A DNA stretch of 64,000 nt from Spirosoma terrae (GTDB lineage Bacteria > Bacteroidota > Bacteroidia > Cytophagales > Spirosomataceae), in the NCBI RefSeq assembly GCF_010435915.1, contig NZ_JAAFZH010000015.1:62001-126000 (forward strand). The letters run 5' to 3'. Position numbers and translations under genes: made by a program. Below, one piece after another: positions 18,528-27,148 of this stretch (position 1 is the first letter of the stretch; each line of letters starts with the position of its first letter). The notes below the pieces were generated by a model. That model ran no database searches. It saw nothing but the letters and a program-made list of their open reading frames with translations, and was not told the DNA's origin.

Positions 18528-18585
18528 TACCGCTCAATAAAGAAAGGCCCGGATACGTATCCGGGCCTTTCTTTATTGAGCGGTA
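18528..18585. terminator. Perfect 58-bp palindrome with no loop
   Basis: Bases 18528-18556 and 18557-18585 are exact reverse complements (29-base arms, centre ..GGATAC|GTATCC..). The core AAAGAAAGGCCCGGATAC with its complement gives a very GC-rich stem top and T-rich flank, so it should terminate transcription of the sensor kinase gene ending at 18513. Confidence 0.85.
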
Positions 18586-18740
18586 TATCCTAAAAGTCAA
18601 TCGTTTATCATTGATGTTACAAATTTTATAGGACTTGTTACGAATGAATAAGCCGATCGAAAACATCCTTAGTATCATTGCAAACGAACTTCTTTTCACC
18701 CTAGGCCAATACTGGCCCAACTACTTAAACCAGAACGCTC

Positions 18741-19139
18741 ATGACTTACGTATCTTCAGTCGTAGCATCGTCCCGAACGGCACCCATTGAATGGCCTCCT
18801 CTGAAATTATATCTGCGGGAAACTGGCCGTCAATCATTCCCAGTTTCAGATTTGGTCTATATGCAAGCCGTAGCTAACTACAGCTGGCTAAACTGGATGG
18901 ATGGCCGCCGGATGTTAATGCCACGTACGTTGAAATATTACATGCCTAAGCTGCCTATGGAATGGTTCATCCGACTTCATCGGAACTGCGTTGTTAACCG
19001 ACGCTACGTTGAACGGCTGGAACGTACCGAAACAGGGGGCCTGGTCCATCTGTCAACCGGCGATGTCCTGCCCGTATCACGACGGCGCTGGACCAGTGTC
19101 CGCAGACAACTAATGAATAGTATCCCACACCTCAATTAA
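18741..19139 (+). CDS. Stand-alone LytTR DNA-binding protein
   Basis: A 132-residue protein made up almost entirely of a LytTR domain. Visible elements are VSDLVYMQAVANYSWLNW, the segment RTLKYYMPKLP followed by FIRLHRNCVVNRRYVERL, and a C-terminal VLPVSRRRW strand, which are the conserved blocks of AgrA/LytR-type DNA-binding domains. No receiver or membrane domain is attached, so input must come from a partner or from expression. It follows the hybrid sensor kinase by about 230 bases including the palindrome at 18528-18585, so it is probably transcribed on its own. Target genes are unknown. Confidence 0.87.
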   Translation: MTYVSSVVASSRTAPIEWPPLKLYLRETGRQSFPVSDLVYMQAVANYSWLNWMDGRRMLMPRTLKYYMPKLPMEWFIRLHRNCVVNRRYVERLERTETGGLVHLSTGDVLPVSRRRWTSVRRQLMNSIPHLN

Positions 19140-19199
19140 TCCATATAGTTTCAGCGGTTTTCTGCTTCTGATTACACCTATTTACTTAAAACCACTACC

Positions 19200-19245
19200 A
19201 AACAGAAATGCCCTCCAACAAGCTTGCTGGAGGGCATTTCTGTTT
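19200..19245. terminator. Bidirectional hairpin between convergent genes
   Basis: 23-base arms (19200-19222 and 19223-19245) match at all but one position with no loop. The hairpin lies between the LytTR gene (ending 19139) and the leftward glycyl-tRNA synthetase gene (ending 19257). Confidence 0.85.
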
Positions 19246-19256
19246 ATGTGCTCACC

Positions 19257-20753
19257 TTACATTTTCTCCAGAACCCGTTCCATCGAGACCTCCTGGCCAA
19301 TCCGGGCTTTTAACTCACTGATTGGAACTCGAATCTGTTCGGTCGTATCGCGGTACCGTATCGTAACCGTATCGTCTTCAAGGGTTTGATAGTCTACGGC
19401 AATACAGAACGGTGTACCAATCAAATCCTGCCGTGTATACCGCTTCCCAATCGCATCCCGTTCTTCGTAAACAACCCGGAACTCAGAGCGTAGGCTTTTG
19501 ACAATGGCTTCCGCTTTTTCTGGCAAACCATCTTTGCGTACCAGCGGGAATACAGCTGCTTTTACAGGAGCCAGTGCTGGATGAAGTTTCAGATAGGTCC
19601 GCTCTTTCTGGTCATCGCCTTCACCCACAATCTCTTTGGTGAAGGCATTACAGAACGTAGCGAGGAACAAACGGTCAGCACCAACCGACGTTTCCACTAC
19701 GTATGGAATATAGTTGCCATAAGGCTTACCCGTAGCCGCATCGACTTCATTATCGAAATACTGCTGCTTTTTCCGGCTCAACTCCTGATGCGATTTCAGA
19801 TCGAAATCGGTACGGGAGTGAATACCTTCCATTTCGCGGAAACCAAACGGAAACTCATACTCGATATCTACCGCAGCATTCGCGTAGTGAGCCAGCTTTT
19901 CGTGAATATGGAATTTGAGTTTTTCGGCAGGAAGACCCAACGCCTGATGGAACGTCATGCGGGTATCGCGCCAACGCTCATACCACTCCATTTCGGTGCC
20001 AGGGCGTACAAAAAACTGCATTTCCATCTGCTCGAACTCCCGCATCCGAAACGTAAACTGCCGGGCCACGATCTCGTTTCGGAATGCCTTACCAATCTGA
20101 GCGATTCCAAACGGAATTTTCATCCGACCGGTTTTCTGTACGTTCAGGAAGTTGACAAAAATACCCTGCGCCGTTTCCGGACGTAGATAGATCAGACTGG
20201 CATCTTCGGCTACCGACCCGACCTGCGTTGAAAACATCAGGTTAAACTGACGGACTTCGGTCCAGTTGTCAGTACCCGAAATTGGATCTTTAATACCCTC
20301 CGCGATGATCAGATTACGCAGTCCCTCCATATCGTCGGCACTTTGCAATCGGCCTAATTCATTGCGAAGAGCCTTCCCACGGTCAGCATCACCCGCTTTT
20401 TCATACTCCTCGGCTTTCAGCTCGATAAGTTGGTCGGCCCGATACCGTTTTTTCGAATCACGGTTATCGATCATGGGATCATTAAACGAATCGACGTGCC
20501 CTGATGCTTTCCAGGTTAGGGGATGCATAAAGATCGATGCGTCGATGCCTACTACGTTGTCGTGGAGTTGGGTCATTGCTTTCCACCACAGCGTTTTGAG
20601 GTTATTTTTAAGCTCTACGCCATTCTGGCCGTAATCATACACAGCCTGTAGCCCATCGTAAATTTCAGAAGACGGAAAAACGAAGCCATATTCTTTGGCA
20701 TGGGCAATTATGTCTTGTAAAGAGGTTGCCGGGGACACTTTCTGCTCTGTCAT
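19257..20753 (-). CDS. glyQS: Glycyl-tRNA synthetase (single-chain, class II)
   Basis: A 498-residue class II synthetase of the homodimeric type. The N-terminal catalytic core has GFVFPSSEIYDGLQAVYDYG, motif 2 (QIGKAFRNEIVARQFTFRMREFE is split here; the FRNE arginine block is visible), and ETSVGADRLFLATF for motif 3. The C-terminal anticodon-binding domain carries DLIGTPFCIAVDYQTLEDDTVTIRYRD. An expected length of about 500 residues is met. It charges tRNA-Gly in the cytoplasm. It is leftward, divergent from ogt by 73 bases. Confidence 0.97.
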   Translation of the reverse strand: MTEQKVSPATSLQDIIAHAKEYGFVFPSSEIYDGLQAVYDYGQNGVELKNNLKTLWWKAMTQLHDNVVGIDASIFMHPLTWKASGHVDSFNDPMIDNRDSKKRYRADQLIELKAEEYEKAGDADRGKALRNELGRLQSADDMEGLRNLIIAEGIKDPISGTDNWTEVRQFNLMFSTQVGSVAEDASLIYLRPETAQGIFVNFLNVQKTGRMKIPFGIAQIGKAFRNEIVARQFTFRMREFEQMEMQFFVRPGTEMEWYERWRDTRMTFHQALGLPAEKLKFHIHEKLAHYANAAVDIEYEFPFGFREMEGIHSRTDFDLKSHQELSRKKQQYFDNEVDAATGKPYGNYIPYVVETSVGADRLFLATFCNAFTKEIVGEGDDQKERTYLKLHPALAPVKAAVFPLVRKDGLPEKAEAIVKSLRSEFRVVYEERDAIGKRYTRQDLIGTPFCIAVDYQTLEDDTVTIRYRDTTEQIRVPISELKARIGQEVSMERVLEKM

Positions 20754-20826
20754 AATCAGTTACTAAGACCGCAAAGATAGGAGTTAGACCGAAAATCCCC
20801 GAAATTGGCTAACTTTCGCTATCAAG

Positions 20827-21309
20827 ATGACAACAACAGTTTTTGAATCGCCACTTGGTTACGTTCGCATCAGGGGCGATGAAGCGGGCGTTTCTTCCAT
20901 TTCCTGTATTGATGTTTCTACCAATGAGCCAGTATCCGATTCTGTAGCTGCCCCCGTTGATCAGGCTGTAATCCAGCTAAAGGAATACTTTGCCCGAACT
21001 CGTCAAACCTTTGATTTTCCGATCAATCCGCAGGGAACGCCTTTTCAGCAACGCGTCTGGCAGGCTCTGCTGGAAGTGCCCTATGGTACCAGTCAGTCTT
21101 ACCTGACTCTGACGCGACGTATCGGCGACGAGAAGGCAATTCGGGCGGTAGCGGCTGCCAACGGTAAAAATCCGCTATGGATAGTAGTACCCTGTCATCG
21201 AATAATTGGTTCGGATGGTTCGTTAACAGGCTATGCTGGTGGTCTCTGGCGCAAAAAATGGCTTCTTGACCATGAACGCGGAGAGTCCGGGCAGTTATCT
21301 TTGTTTTAG
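20827..21309 (+). CDS. ogt: Methylated-DNA-protein-cysteine methyltransferase
   Basis: A 160-residue DNA repair protein with the active-site motif VVPCHRIIGSDGSLTGYAGG (acceptor C123). The upstream helix-turn-helix FQQRVWQALLEVPYGTSQSY fits the family. It removes O6-methylguanine lesions by transferring the alkyl group to itself. The start at 20827 directly follows a short leader. The stop is five bases before the start of the MBL-fold lipoprotein gene at 21315, so the two may share a transcript. Confidence 0.95.
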   Translation: MTTTVFESPLGYVRIRGDEAGVSSISCIDVSTNEPVSDSVAAPVDQAVIQLKEYFARTRQTFDFPINPQGTPFQQRVWQALLEVPYGTSQSYLTLTRRIGDEKAIRAVAAANGKNPLWIVVPCHRIIGSDGSLTGYAGGLWRKKWLLDHERGESGQLSLF

Positions 21310-21314
21310 TATCC

Positions 21315-22349
21315 ATGACCAAACTATCTTTTCTTATTGCCAGCTGCTATTTGCTGATTCTCTCTTCATGCGCGCCACGCTATAAAGGCCCCAAAACTGA
21401 TCATTTTGACGGCAAAAAATTTTTCAACCCTGGTATGCCCGAACGAACGTCGGGCGGAGTACTAAAATGGTTGCTTCATCGGGACAAAGGCCCCTGGCCA
21501 GCCCAAACCAACCCGTTTATTGGCCCCAGGCCAGCCACTCGCGTCGAAGGTGATAGCGTGGTCTTAACTTTCGTCAACCATTCTACGTTTTTGATTCAGA
21601 CGAACGGCCTAAATATTTTGACCGATCCAGTCTGGTCTGGCTATGTGGGCATGCCAGTACTTAATGTTAAGCGGAAACGCCCACCTGGCATACGCTTCGA
21701 GGAACTGCCTCCTATCGATGTGGTGCTGCTTAGCCATAACCATTACGATCACCTGGACCTACCAACCCTAAAAAAGCTGGTTAAATCACATAATCCTCTT
21801 TTCATAACCCCACTTGGTGTTTCTCCTCTACCCAAATCAGTTGGCGGCCGTATAGACCGCGAGTTGGACTGGAACGATACGCTACGTGTCAACGAACGAT
21901 TGCAGGTCACCTGTACACAAGCGCAGCATACTAGTAATCGTGGCTTATTTGACCGGAATAAAACTCTGTGGTGTGGCTATTTGCTGCATACGCCATACGG
22001 GACAATTTATTTCTGTGGTGACAGTGGCTACGGCCCCCATTTTAAACGTATCGCTCAACAGGCCGATACGAGTTCTACAGGTGCCATAAAGCTAGCGTTG
22101 TTACCCATTGGCTCGTATCGTCCCGAATGGTTTATGGCGCCTGTACACGTTTCGCCCGCTGGCGCTGTGCAAGCCTTTCTGGATTTAAATCCTACGCAAG
22201 CTGTCGGTATTCATTTCGGAACATTTCAGCAAGGAGACGATGGTCTGACCGAACCCGCCGACGATCTTAGAAAAGCACTAAAGCAACAGAATCTGCCAGA
22301 AAATAGATTTATTGCACCGGAAGAAGGTAAGGCAATGATCTTTAAATAG
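21315..22349 (+). CDS. MBL-fold hydrolase lipoprotein (NAPE-PLD-like)
   Basis: A 344-residue lipoprotein with a lipobox LILSSC (C19). DHFDGKKFFNP follows, a sequence typical of bacterial N-acyl-phosphatidylethanolamine phospholipase D-like proteins. The metal motif is LSHNHYDHLDLPT, with further ligands in QHTSNRGLFDRN, GDSGYGPHF and GIHFGTFQ. The family is a zinc-dependent beta-lactamase fold phosphodiesterase/hydrolase. Membrane anchoring suggests a periplasmic role. The substrate is not known. Confidence 0.9.
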   Translation: MTKLSFLIASCYLLILSSCAPRYKGPKTDHFDGKKFFNPGMPERTSGGVLKWLLHRDKGPWPAQTNPFIGPRPATRVEGDSVVLTFVNHSTFLIQTNGLNILTDPVWSGYVGMPVLNVKRKRPPGIRFEELPPIDVVLLSHNHYDHLDLPTLKKLVKSHNPLFITPLGVSPLPKSVGGRIDRELDWNDTLRVNERLQVTCTQAQHTSNRGLFDRNKTLWCGYLLHTPYGTIYFCGDSGYGPHFKRIAQQADTSSTGAIKLALLPIGSYRPEWFMAPVHVSPAGAVQAFLDLNPTQAVGIHFGTFQQGDDGLTEPADDLRKALKQQNLPENRFIAPEEGKAMIFK

Positions 22350-22414
22350 TGTACGTTTGTTTTTAGGAATCGAAGCCCAATCTAATTTTTGTCGAGTTAA
22401 CCCTTACGATCTGA

Positions 22415-22906
22415 GTGAAACGATATACTGCTATACTTCTGTTTACCCTATCCATCATTGGTCTGCTAACGGCTTGCTCTAAAGAAGAAACAAACGTTGC
22501 GTCCTCCGGCCCAATCGTAGGGCAGTGGGATATCAATCGGTATACCATTTCCGATTTACCGACTTCTTACTCTACGCTAAACGGAACTGTAAATACCAAT
22601 CTGGGCATTGATACGTATACGTTTAGAGGAGACGCTACATATTCAGAAACGTATTCATCCTATGATGGCTCAAGCAAAGGATCAGAAGATGGCAACTGGG
22701 TACGTACCGACTCCATTCTGGTTCTAACCCCCACCGCTACCTCATCGGGAAAAACACTAGCTCCGTACAAATTCAAGTATATTTCGGATCGGGGCGAATT
22801 ATCGACGGGGAAATTTCAAACCTCAGGAATTGCTATCAATCCGACCACGAACAAGGAAGAAACTATTTCCTACTCACTCGAATTTTTCTACCTGAAACGA
22901 TATTAA
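22415..22906 (+). CDS. Small lipocalin-like lipoprotein of unknown function
   Basis: A 163-residue protein with a lipobox IGLLTAC (C21) after a short basic N-terminus (MKRYTAILLF). The mature part begins near GPIVGQWDINRYTISDLP and continues as beta strands (YTFRGDATYSETYSS, GNWVRTDSILVLTP), reminiscent of the lipocalin-like domains common in Bacteroidota lipoproteins. A GTG start at 22415 is used; the next downstream Met is too far. Transcribed rightward and followed by a terminator at 22907-22941. Function unknown. Confidence 0.75.
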   Translation: MKRYTAILLFTLSIIGLLTACSKEETNVASSGPIVGQWDINRYTISDLPTSYSTLNGTVNTNLGIDTYTFRGDATYSETYSSYDGSSKGSEDGNWVRTDSILVLTPTATSSGKTLAPYKFKYISDRGELSTGKFQTSGIAINPTTNKEETISYSLEFFYLKRY

Positions 22907-22941
22907 AAAAGCTACCAGTTGCGAAAGGACTGGTAGCTTTT
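22907..22941. terminator. Terminator hairpin
   Basis: Perfect 13-base arms (22907-22919, 22929-22941) with a 9-base loop and a T-rich end. It serves the lipoprotein gene, ending at 22906, and possibly the convergent rpiB. Confidence 0.85.
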
Positions 22942-22963
22942 CAGGCTTTTTCAATCAATCTGA

Positions 22964-23398
22964 CTAGCAGGCAATCTTACCTACTCTCCGCTGATGCCGC
23001 CCCCCTTCGAACTCGGTTTCTAAAAAAAGCTGGACGCAGGCCAGCGCATCGGCTAACGTAGTAAACCGTTCGGGCAAACAGAGTACGTTCGCATCGTTAT
23101 GCTGTCGGGTAAGCTCGGCAATTTCCGGTTGCCAAACCAGGGCTGCCCGAACGCCCTGATGCTTATTGGCAGTCATGCATACTCCTTGTCCACTACCACA
23201 GACCAGTACGCCCCGATCAGCCTTGCCGGTTTCCACAGCGGAGGCTACCGGATGCGCAAAATCAGCATAATCGGCAGAGTCGGCCGAATACGTACCAAAA
23301 TCCGTGACTGTATAATTGTGTTCTTCAAGCCAGTTCTTAATAGCTTCCTTGTACGTAAATCCGGCGTGGTCGGCCCCAATCGCAATTTGATAAGACAT
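22964..23398 (-). CDS. rpiB: Ribose 5-phosphate isomerase B
   Basis: A 144-residue isomerase that interconverts ribose 5-phosphate and ribulose 5-phosphate in the pentose phosphate pathway. The N-terminal IAIGADHAGFTYKEAI, the catalytic cysteine C67 in VLVCGSGQGVCMTANK and the loop RAALVWQPEIAELTRQHNDANVLCLP fit RpiB closely. It is leftward and monocistronic, converging on the lipoprotein gene. Confidence 0.96.
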   Translation of the reverse strand: MSYQIAIGADHAGFTYKEAIKNWLEEHNYTVTDFGTYSADSADYADFAHPVASAVETGKADRGVLVCGSGQGVCMTANKHQGVRAALVWQPEIAELTRQHNDANVLCLPERFTTLADALACVQLFLETEFEGGRHQRRVGKIAC

Positions 23399-23662
23399 AA
23401 TAAAGTAAGATAATCAGGCAAATAGAAAAGTAAGGCTAATCAGCCATCCTTCCGTTTTTTTAATAACTTGTTAACCGTAACTACGTATTTATCTGAGCAA
23501 AATCGAAACGTTTTAACAAAATTATTCGTTATTTGACTCCCCCCGAACAAAAAAATGTAATTGGTTTATATAACTCACTGCATTTTAACACAGTGATGGG
23601 GGCTAATTAGTTTGATAACCAAGTGAGTACGTTTCGCGCCCACTGCCTTTTTTTAGTACATA

Positions 23663-24463
23663 ATGGAAGAAACAAAAGAAAATGTTCACCGCTCTGAAAC
23701 GCAGAGCACCGAACGCATTACACAGGACCTACCCAAGCGCGACGAGTTACTCCTTACTCCCGACGAACAACGTATCAAAGAAGCTTTTCAGGATCGCAAC
23801 TGGAACGAGATAAAAACTGCCGACTCCTGGGTCATTTTTAAAGTAATGGCCGAATTTGTTGAAGGCTTCGATAAACTGGCCAAGATTGGCCCGTGCGTAT
23901 CCATTTTTGGGTCGGCACGTACCAAGCCCGATAACCCCTATTACAAAATGACCGAGGAAATAGCCGCCAAGCTGGTTCGCCATGGGTATGGCGTTATTAC
24001 GGGTGGCGGTCCCGGTATCATGGAAGCGGGTAATAAAGGTGCCTTTGAACAGGGTGGCAAATCGGTTGGCCTGAATATTAAACTTCCTTTCGAGCAACAT
24101 AGCAATATTTACATCGATCCCGACAAGAGCATCAACTTCGATTTCTTTTTTGTTCGGAAAGTAATGTTCGTTAAATACGCTCAGGGGTTTGTGGTTATGC
24201 CAGGCGGTATGGGTACGCTCGATGAGCTGTTTGAGGCTATAACCCTGATTCAAACGCGCAAAATCGCTCGTTTCCCGATTGTGCTGGTTGGACGCTCATT
24301 CTGGAGTGGCTTACTGGATTGGATTCAGGAAGTCATGCTGGGTCAGGAGCATAATATCAATCCAGAAGATATGAAACTCGTGAGTTTGGTCGATACGCCC
24401 GCTGAGGCCGTTAAAGCCATCGACGATTTTTACAGCAAATATCTACTGAAACCCAATTTCTGA
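23663..24463 (+). CDS. LOG-family nucleotide phosphoribohydrolase (TIGR00730)
   Basis: A 266-residue protein. The lysine-decarboxylase-like Rossmann fold shows GSARTKPDNPYY, VITGGGPGIMEAGNKGAFE and PGGMGTLDELFEA; the last is the hallmark PGGxGTxxE motif. Characterised members release free cytokinin base or hydrolyse nucleoside monophosphates. An N-terminal extension of about 55 residues rich in charged amino acids precedes the domain. It ends two bases before a strong bidirectional hairpin (24465-24524). Confidence 0.92.
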   Translation: MEETKENVHRSETQSTERITQDLPKRDELLLTPDEQRIKEAFQDRNWNEIKTADSWVIFKVMAEFVEGFDKLAKIGPCVSIFGSARTKPDNPYYKMTEEIAAKLVRHGYGVITGGGPGIMEAGNKGAFEQGGKSVGLNIKLPFEQHSNIYIDPDKSINFDFFFVRKVMFVKYAQGFVVMPGGMGTLDELFEAITLIQTRKIARFPIVLVGRSFWSGLLDWIQEVMLGQEHNINPEDMKLVSLVDTPAEAVKAIDDFYSKYLLKPNF

Positions 24464-24464
24464 T

Positions 24465-24524
24465 AAAAAGCCTGAATTTTGATTGCTGAACGTAGTGTTC
24501 TTGTAATCAAAATTCAGGCTTTTT
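24465..24524. terminator. Bidirectional terminator with perfect 20-bp arms
   Basis: Arms 24465-24484 and 24505-24524 are exactly complementary with a 20-base loop; A-rich left end, T-rich right end. It overlaps the stop codon of the leftward ComEA-like gene and starts two bases after the LOG gene. Confidence 0.9.
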
Positions 24525-25521
24525 AAAATTCCAGATAAGGAGCAATTTTTTCGATTGTTTTCGCATCCAGAATCCGAATAGGACGTAGCGCTTCGGCTGA
24601 CGTATAGGCCCCATGTTGCTCCCGATACCGAACGATTAGTTCGGCCTGTCTCCGTGACAGAAACGGATGCTTATCTAACTCTTCCGCCGAAGCTGAATTG
24701 ACAGCTATACGACGCGGAGCCGAACGAATCTGACCGAATCGCTGCAACTCATCCAGCGCCAACGAGTCAAGGCCATAGATATCCCGAAACTGTTCAGTGG
24801 ATACGAAGCCGCCCAACGCATCCCTAAATTTTATGATCCGTTTGGCCAGCGTAGAGCCAATTCCTTTCAACGCCTTTAGCTGAACCGTATCGGCCGTGTT
24901 GATATCGAACGGCTGCAGTACGGGCTTGGCGGGCCGGGTATACGTAGCGCTCCCGCTATTCAGTTTGCTTAAATCATTACCTTTTTCATAACCGTTCCCA
25001 CTGGTAATCGGCTTATACGTAGTGGATTGGCTAGCTACGTTCTGATCCGGCAGCTTGATGTAAGGTTCCAACTGGTCGTACAAATCCGGCGGGAAGTCGT
25101 ATATTCTCAGTAAATCATCTTTCTTACGAAAGCGCCCCCCCTTAGTTCGATATTTGTCAATACGTTCGGCCAACCACCTCGGTAGTCCTAATTGCTGCCA
25201 CTCTCGCACACTGACTGTATTCGGGTCAAACGTGAATAATTTGGGTTCACTAAAATGTTCAGCTGTAGTTCTGTTTTTTTCCGGATTATCTCTCAGCGAA
25301 GTCTGCTGCTGCTCTTGCTGCTGCATGAGGGCCACTAGACTGTCCAGCTTCCGCTGGTCAGCCGCCGACGTAGCAGGCAACTTCCTGTCTGTATTCAATC
25401 TATAGAGAAAAGGGAACAGCAAACAAAGAAGCGTCAGGAAAACCAGGACGAGAAACCCTCGGGTTTCCTTGTGTGACATACCAAAGTAGTCACGTATCAA
25501 CTGTATAAATCGGTTAATCAT
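24523..25521 (-). CDS. Membrane-anchored helix-hairpin-helix protein (ComEA-like repeats)
   Basis: A 332-residue protein with one N-terminal membrane segment (around residues 22-41) followed by a charged linker and several helix-hairpin-helix units: FDPNTVSVREWQQLGLPRWL, FDINTADTVQLKALKGIGST, VNSASAEELDKHPFLSRRQA. Such HhH repeats bind DNA backbone without sequence preference; in ComEA they take part in DNA uptake. In Bacteroidota similar proteins are widespread and mostly uncharacterised, so a role in natural transformation is possible but not shown. Transcribed leftward alone. Confidence 0.88.
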   Translation of the reverse strand: MINRFIQLIRDYFGMSHKETRGFLVLVFLTLLCLLFPFLYRLNTDRKLPATSAADQRKLDSLVALMQQQEQQQTSLRDNPEKNRTTAEHFSEPKLFTFDPNTVSVREWQQLGLPRWLAERIDKYRTKGGRFRKKDDLLRIYDFPPDLYDQLEPYIKLPDQNVASQSTTYKPITSGNGYEKGNDLSKLNSGSATYTRPAKPVLQPFDINTADTVQLKALKGIGSTLAKRIIKFRDALGGFVSTEQFRDIYGLDSLALDELQRFGQIRSAPRRIAVNSASAEELDKHPFLSRRQAELIVRYREQHGAYTSAEALRPIRILDAKTIEKIAPYLEF

Positions 25522-25634
25522 ACAAGTTACTTATAGCGCGCTGCAATATAAGTAACCAAATTTATTATTTTGTTTTACTTTTCAATTTCTAACTAGGGCT
25601 CTGTATCTAGTGAAGAAGCGATAGCTTTAAACAG

Positions 25635-26894
25635 TTATTTCTCGACCAGCTTCAATATTTTCCCGCCTAAATCGCAGAGATACATTTCATGCTTTTGATC
25701 TTCTCCAAAGGCTGAAATCGCGCCAGAGCGTGGCACTAACTCGAAATTCGACGTTGCTTTGCTACCATCGGCAGTTAACGCCCACACTCGCCCACTGGCA
25801 TAATCGGCGTACACATATTTGCCTTTAATGGAAGGAGTTTGGGTACCCCGATACACCATGCCGCCCGTAATCGATACGTCGCCATTACGATGGCTATACT
25901 CCCATATCGGGCCAATCAGGTTTTTTGGCGTCTGGTTTTCGGCAGGCTTGTAATTATCACGCCCTTCTTTTAGTCGCCATCCATAGTTACCACCTTTTGT
26001 GATAAGATCAATTTCTTCAATCTCATTCTGGCCAACATCTCCGGCCCACAAACGGCCTTGTTCATCAAAACTAATTCGCCAGGGATTCCGAAGTCCATAC
26101 GCATAGATCTCTTCCAGAAATCCTTCTTTGTTAGTTGCGAACGGGTTATCGGCCGGAATACTATAATTTCCTTTTGCCGTACCGTTCACATCGATACGTA
26201 GTATTTTTCCCAGCCAGCTCTTACGATCCTGTCCGTTGTTTTGTGGGTCTCCCCCACTGCCACCATCGCCTGTCGATACGTAGAGATAACCATCGGGTCC
26301 GAAAACAACTTTTCCCCCGTTATGATTAGCGTAAGGCTGTTTGAACGTAAAGAGAACAACCTCCGATTTTGGATCTACCTGTGACGCATCAACCGATGAA
26401 GCTTTAAAACGACTGACTACCGTTTCGCGTGGATTATTCTTAGTATAATTGACGAAGAAATAACCGTTTTCTTTAAACTTGGGGTGAAAGGCCACTCCTA
26501 ATAATCCCATTTCGCCACCATACGCTACGTGGTTTCGTATATCCAGGTAGGTTTGAGCGGAGGACGTAGCCGCGTTATTATCGAACACCTTAATCCGGCC
26601 CGACTGCTCAACGACAAACACGCGATTCGTTCCATCACTGGCGTGTGTATAGTCGACAGGTGAGTCGAACTTGAGTTTTGGGTAGGCATCAACCACTTGA
26701 ATTGTGGCGACTTTGGGTTCATGGGAAATAAACGAGGTCGGCAGAATGCCCGCTTCCTTTACATCGGCGGTAATTGCAACCGGACTATCTGAAACGGCTG
26801 TCTTATCGGGCTGGCAAAGCGACCACAAAAACCAGGAAAATCCGGCGGTGGCAACCAGCGAAATAAGTAATGCATTTATGGCCTTACCAAACAT
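25635..26894 (-). CDS. PQQ-dependent sugar dehydrogenase-like secreted protein
   Basis: A 419-residue protein when started at 26894 (MFGKAINALLISLVATAG). The N-terminal hydrophobic segment ends in LWSLC, which may be a lipobox. The mature part is a six-bladed propeller typical of soluble glucose/sorbosone dehydrogenases (FVVEQSGRIKVFD, GLLGVAFHPKFKENGYF, NHNGGKVVFGPDGYLYVSTG, GDGGSGGDPQNNGQDR, GLRNPWRISFDEQGRLW, DVGQNEIEEID). It is the cytochrome-free paralogue of the protein at 4718-6499. Periplasmic or outer-surface sugar oxidation is likely; the acceptor is unknown. Divergent from the serine acetyltransferase gene, with a 254-base AT-rich gap. Confidence 0.9.
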   Translation of the reverse strand: MFGKAINALLISLVATAGFSWFLWSLCQPDKTAVSDSPVAITADVKEAGILPTSFISHEPKVATIQVVDAYPKLKFDSPVDYTHASDGTNRVFVVEQSGRIKVFDNNAATSSAQTYLDIRNHVAYGGEMGLLGVAFHPKFKENGYFFVNYTKNNPRETVVSRFKASSVDASQVDPKSEVVLFTFKQPYANHNGGKVVFGPDGYLYVSTGDGGSGGDPQNNGQDRKSWLGKILRIDVNGTAKGNYSIPADNPFATNKEGFLEEIYAYGLRNPWRISFDEQGRLWAGDVGQNEIEEIDLITKGGNYGWRLKEGRDNYKPAENQTPKNLIGPIWEYSHRNGDVSITGGMVYRGTQTPSIKGKYVYADYASGRVWALTADGSKATSNFELVPRSGAISAFGEDQKHEMYLCDLGGKILKLVEK

Positions 26895-27148
26895 GGCAGT
26901 TCTTCTAATTTGTTGAGTCAACAAATCATAACTCAAAATCAGCGCCAAACCAGTTAATCGAACTTTACGGTATGCATTTTGTTGTCATATCGATAAAAAT
27001 CAATAAAATACCTGCATAAATGAACGTTATACAGGAAACATGCACTTTTATGAGTGTTGTATCCTTTCCTCACCACGGGGCAACTTTTCCACTTTTAAAG
27101 ACTCTTTTTAGTAACTTTCTATAGACTACTCGCCTTACCTCATTGATC

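Noticed and set aside
19581-20186. A 201-codon plus-strand frame inside glyQS
   Set aside because: Antisense shadow of glycyl-tRNA synthetase, which has all expected motifs.
22415-22417. A non-GTG start for the small lipoprotein
   Set aside because: No ATG occurs before the signal peptide; GTG is the only in-frame codon that keeps the basic N-terminus of the signal.
23571-23596. CACTG...CAGTG dyad upstream of the LOG gene
   Set aside because: Only five or six bases per arm with AT-rich interior; easily found by chance.
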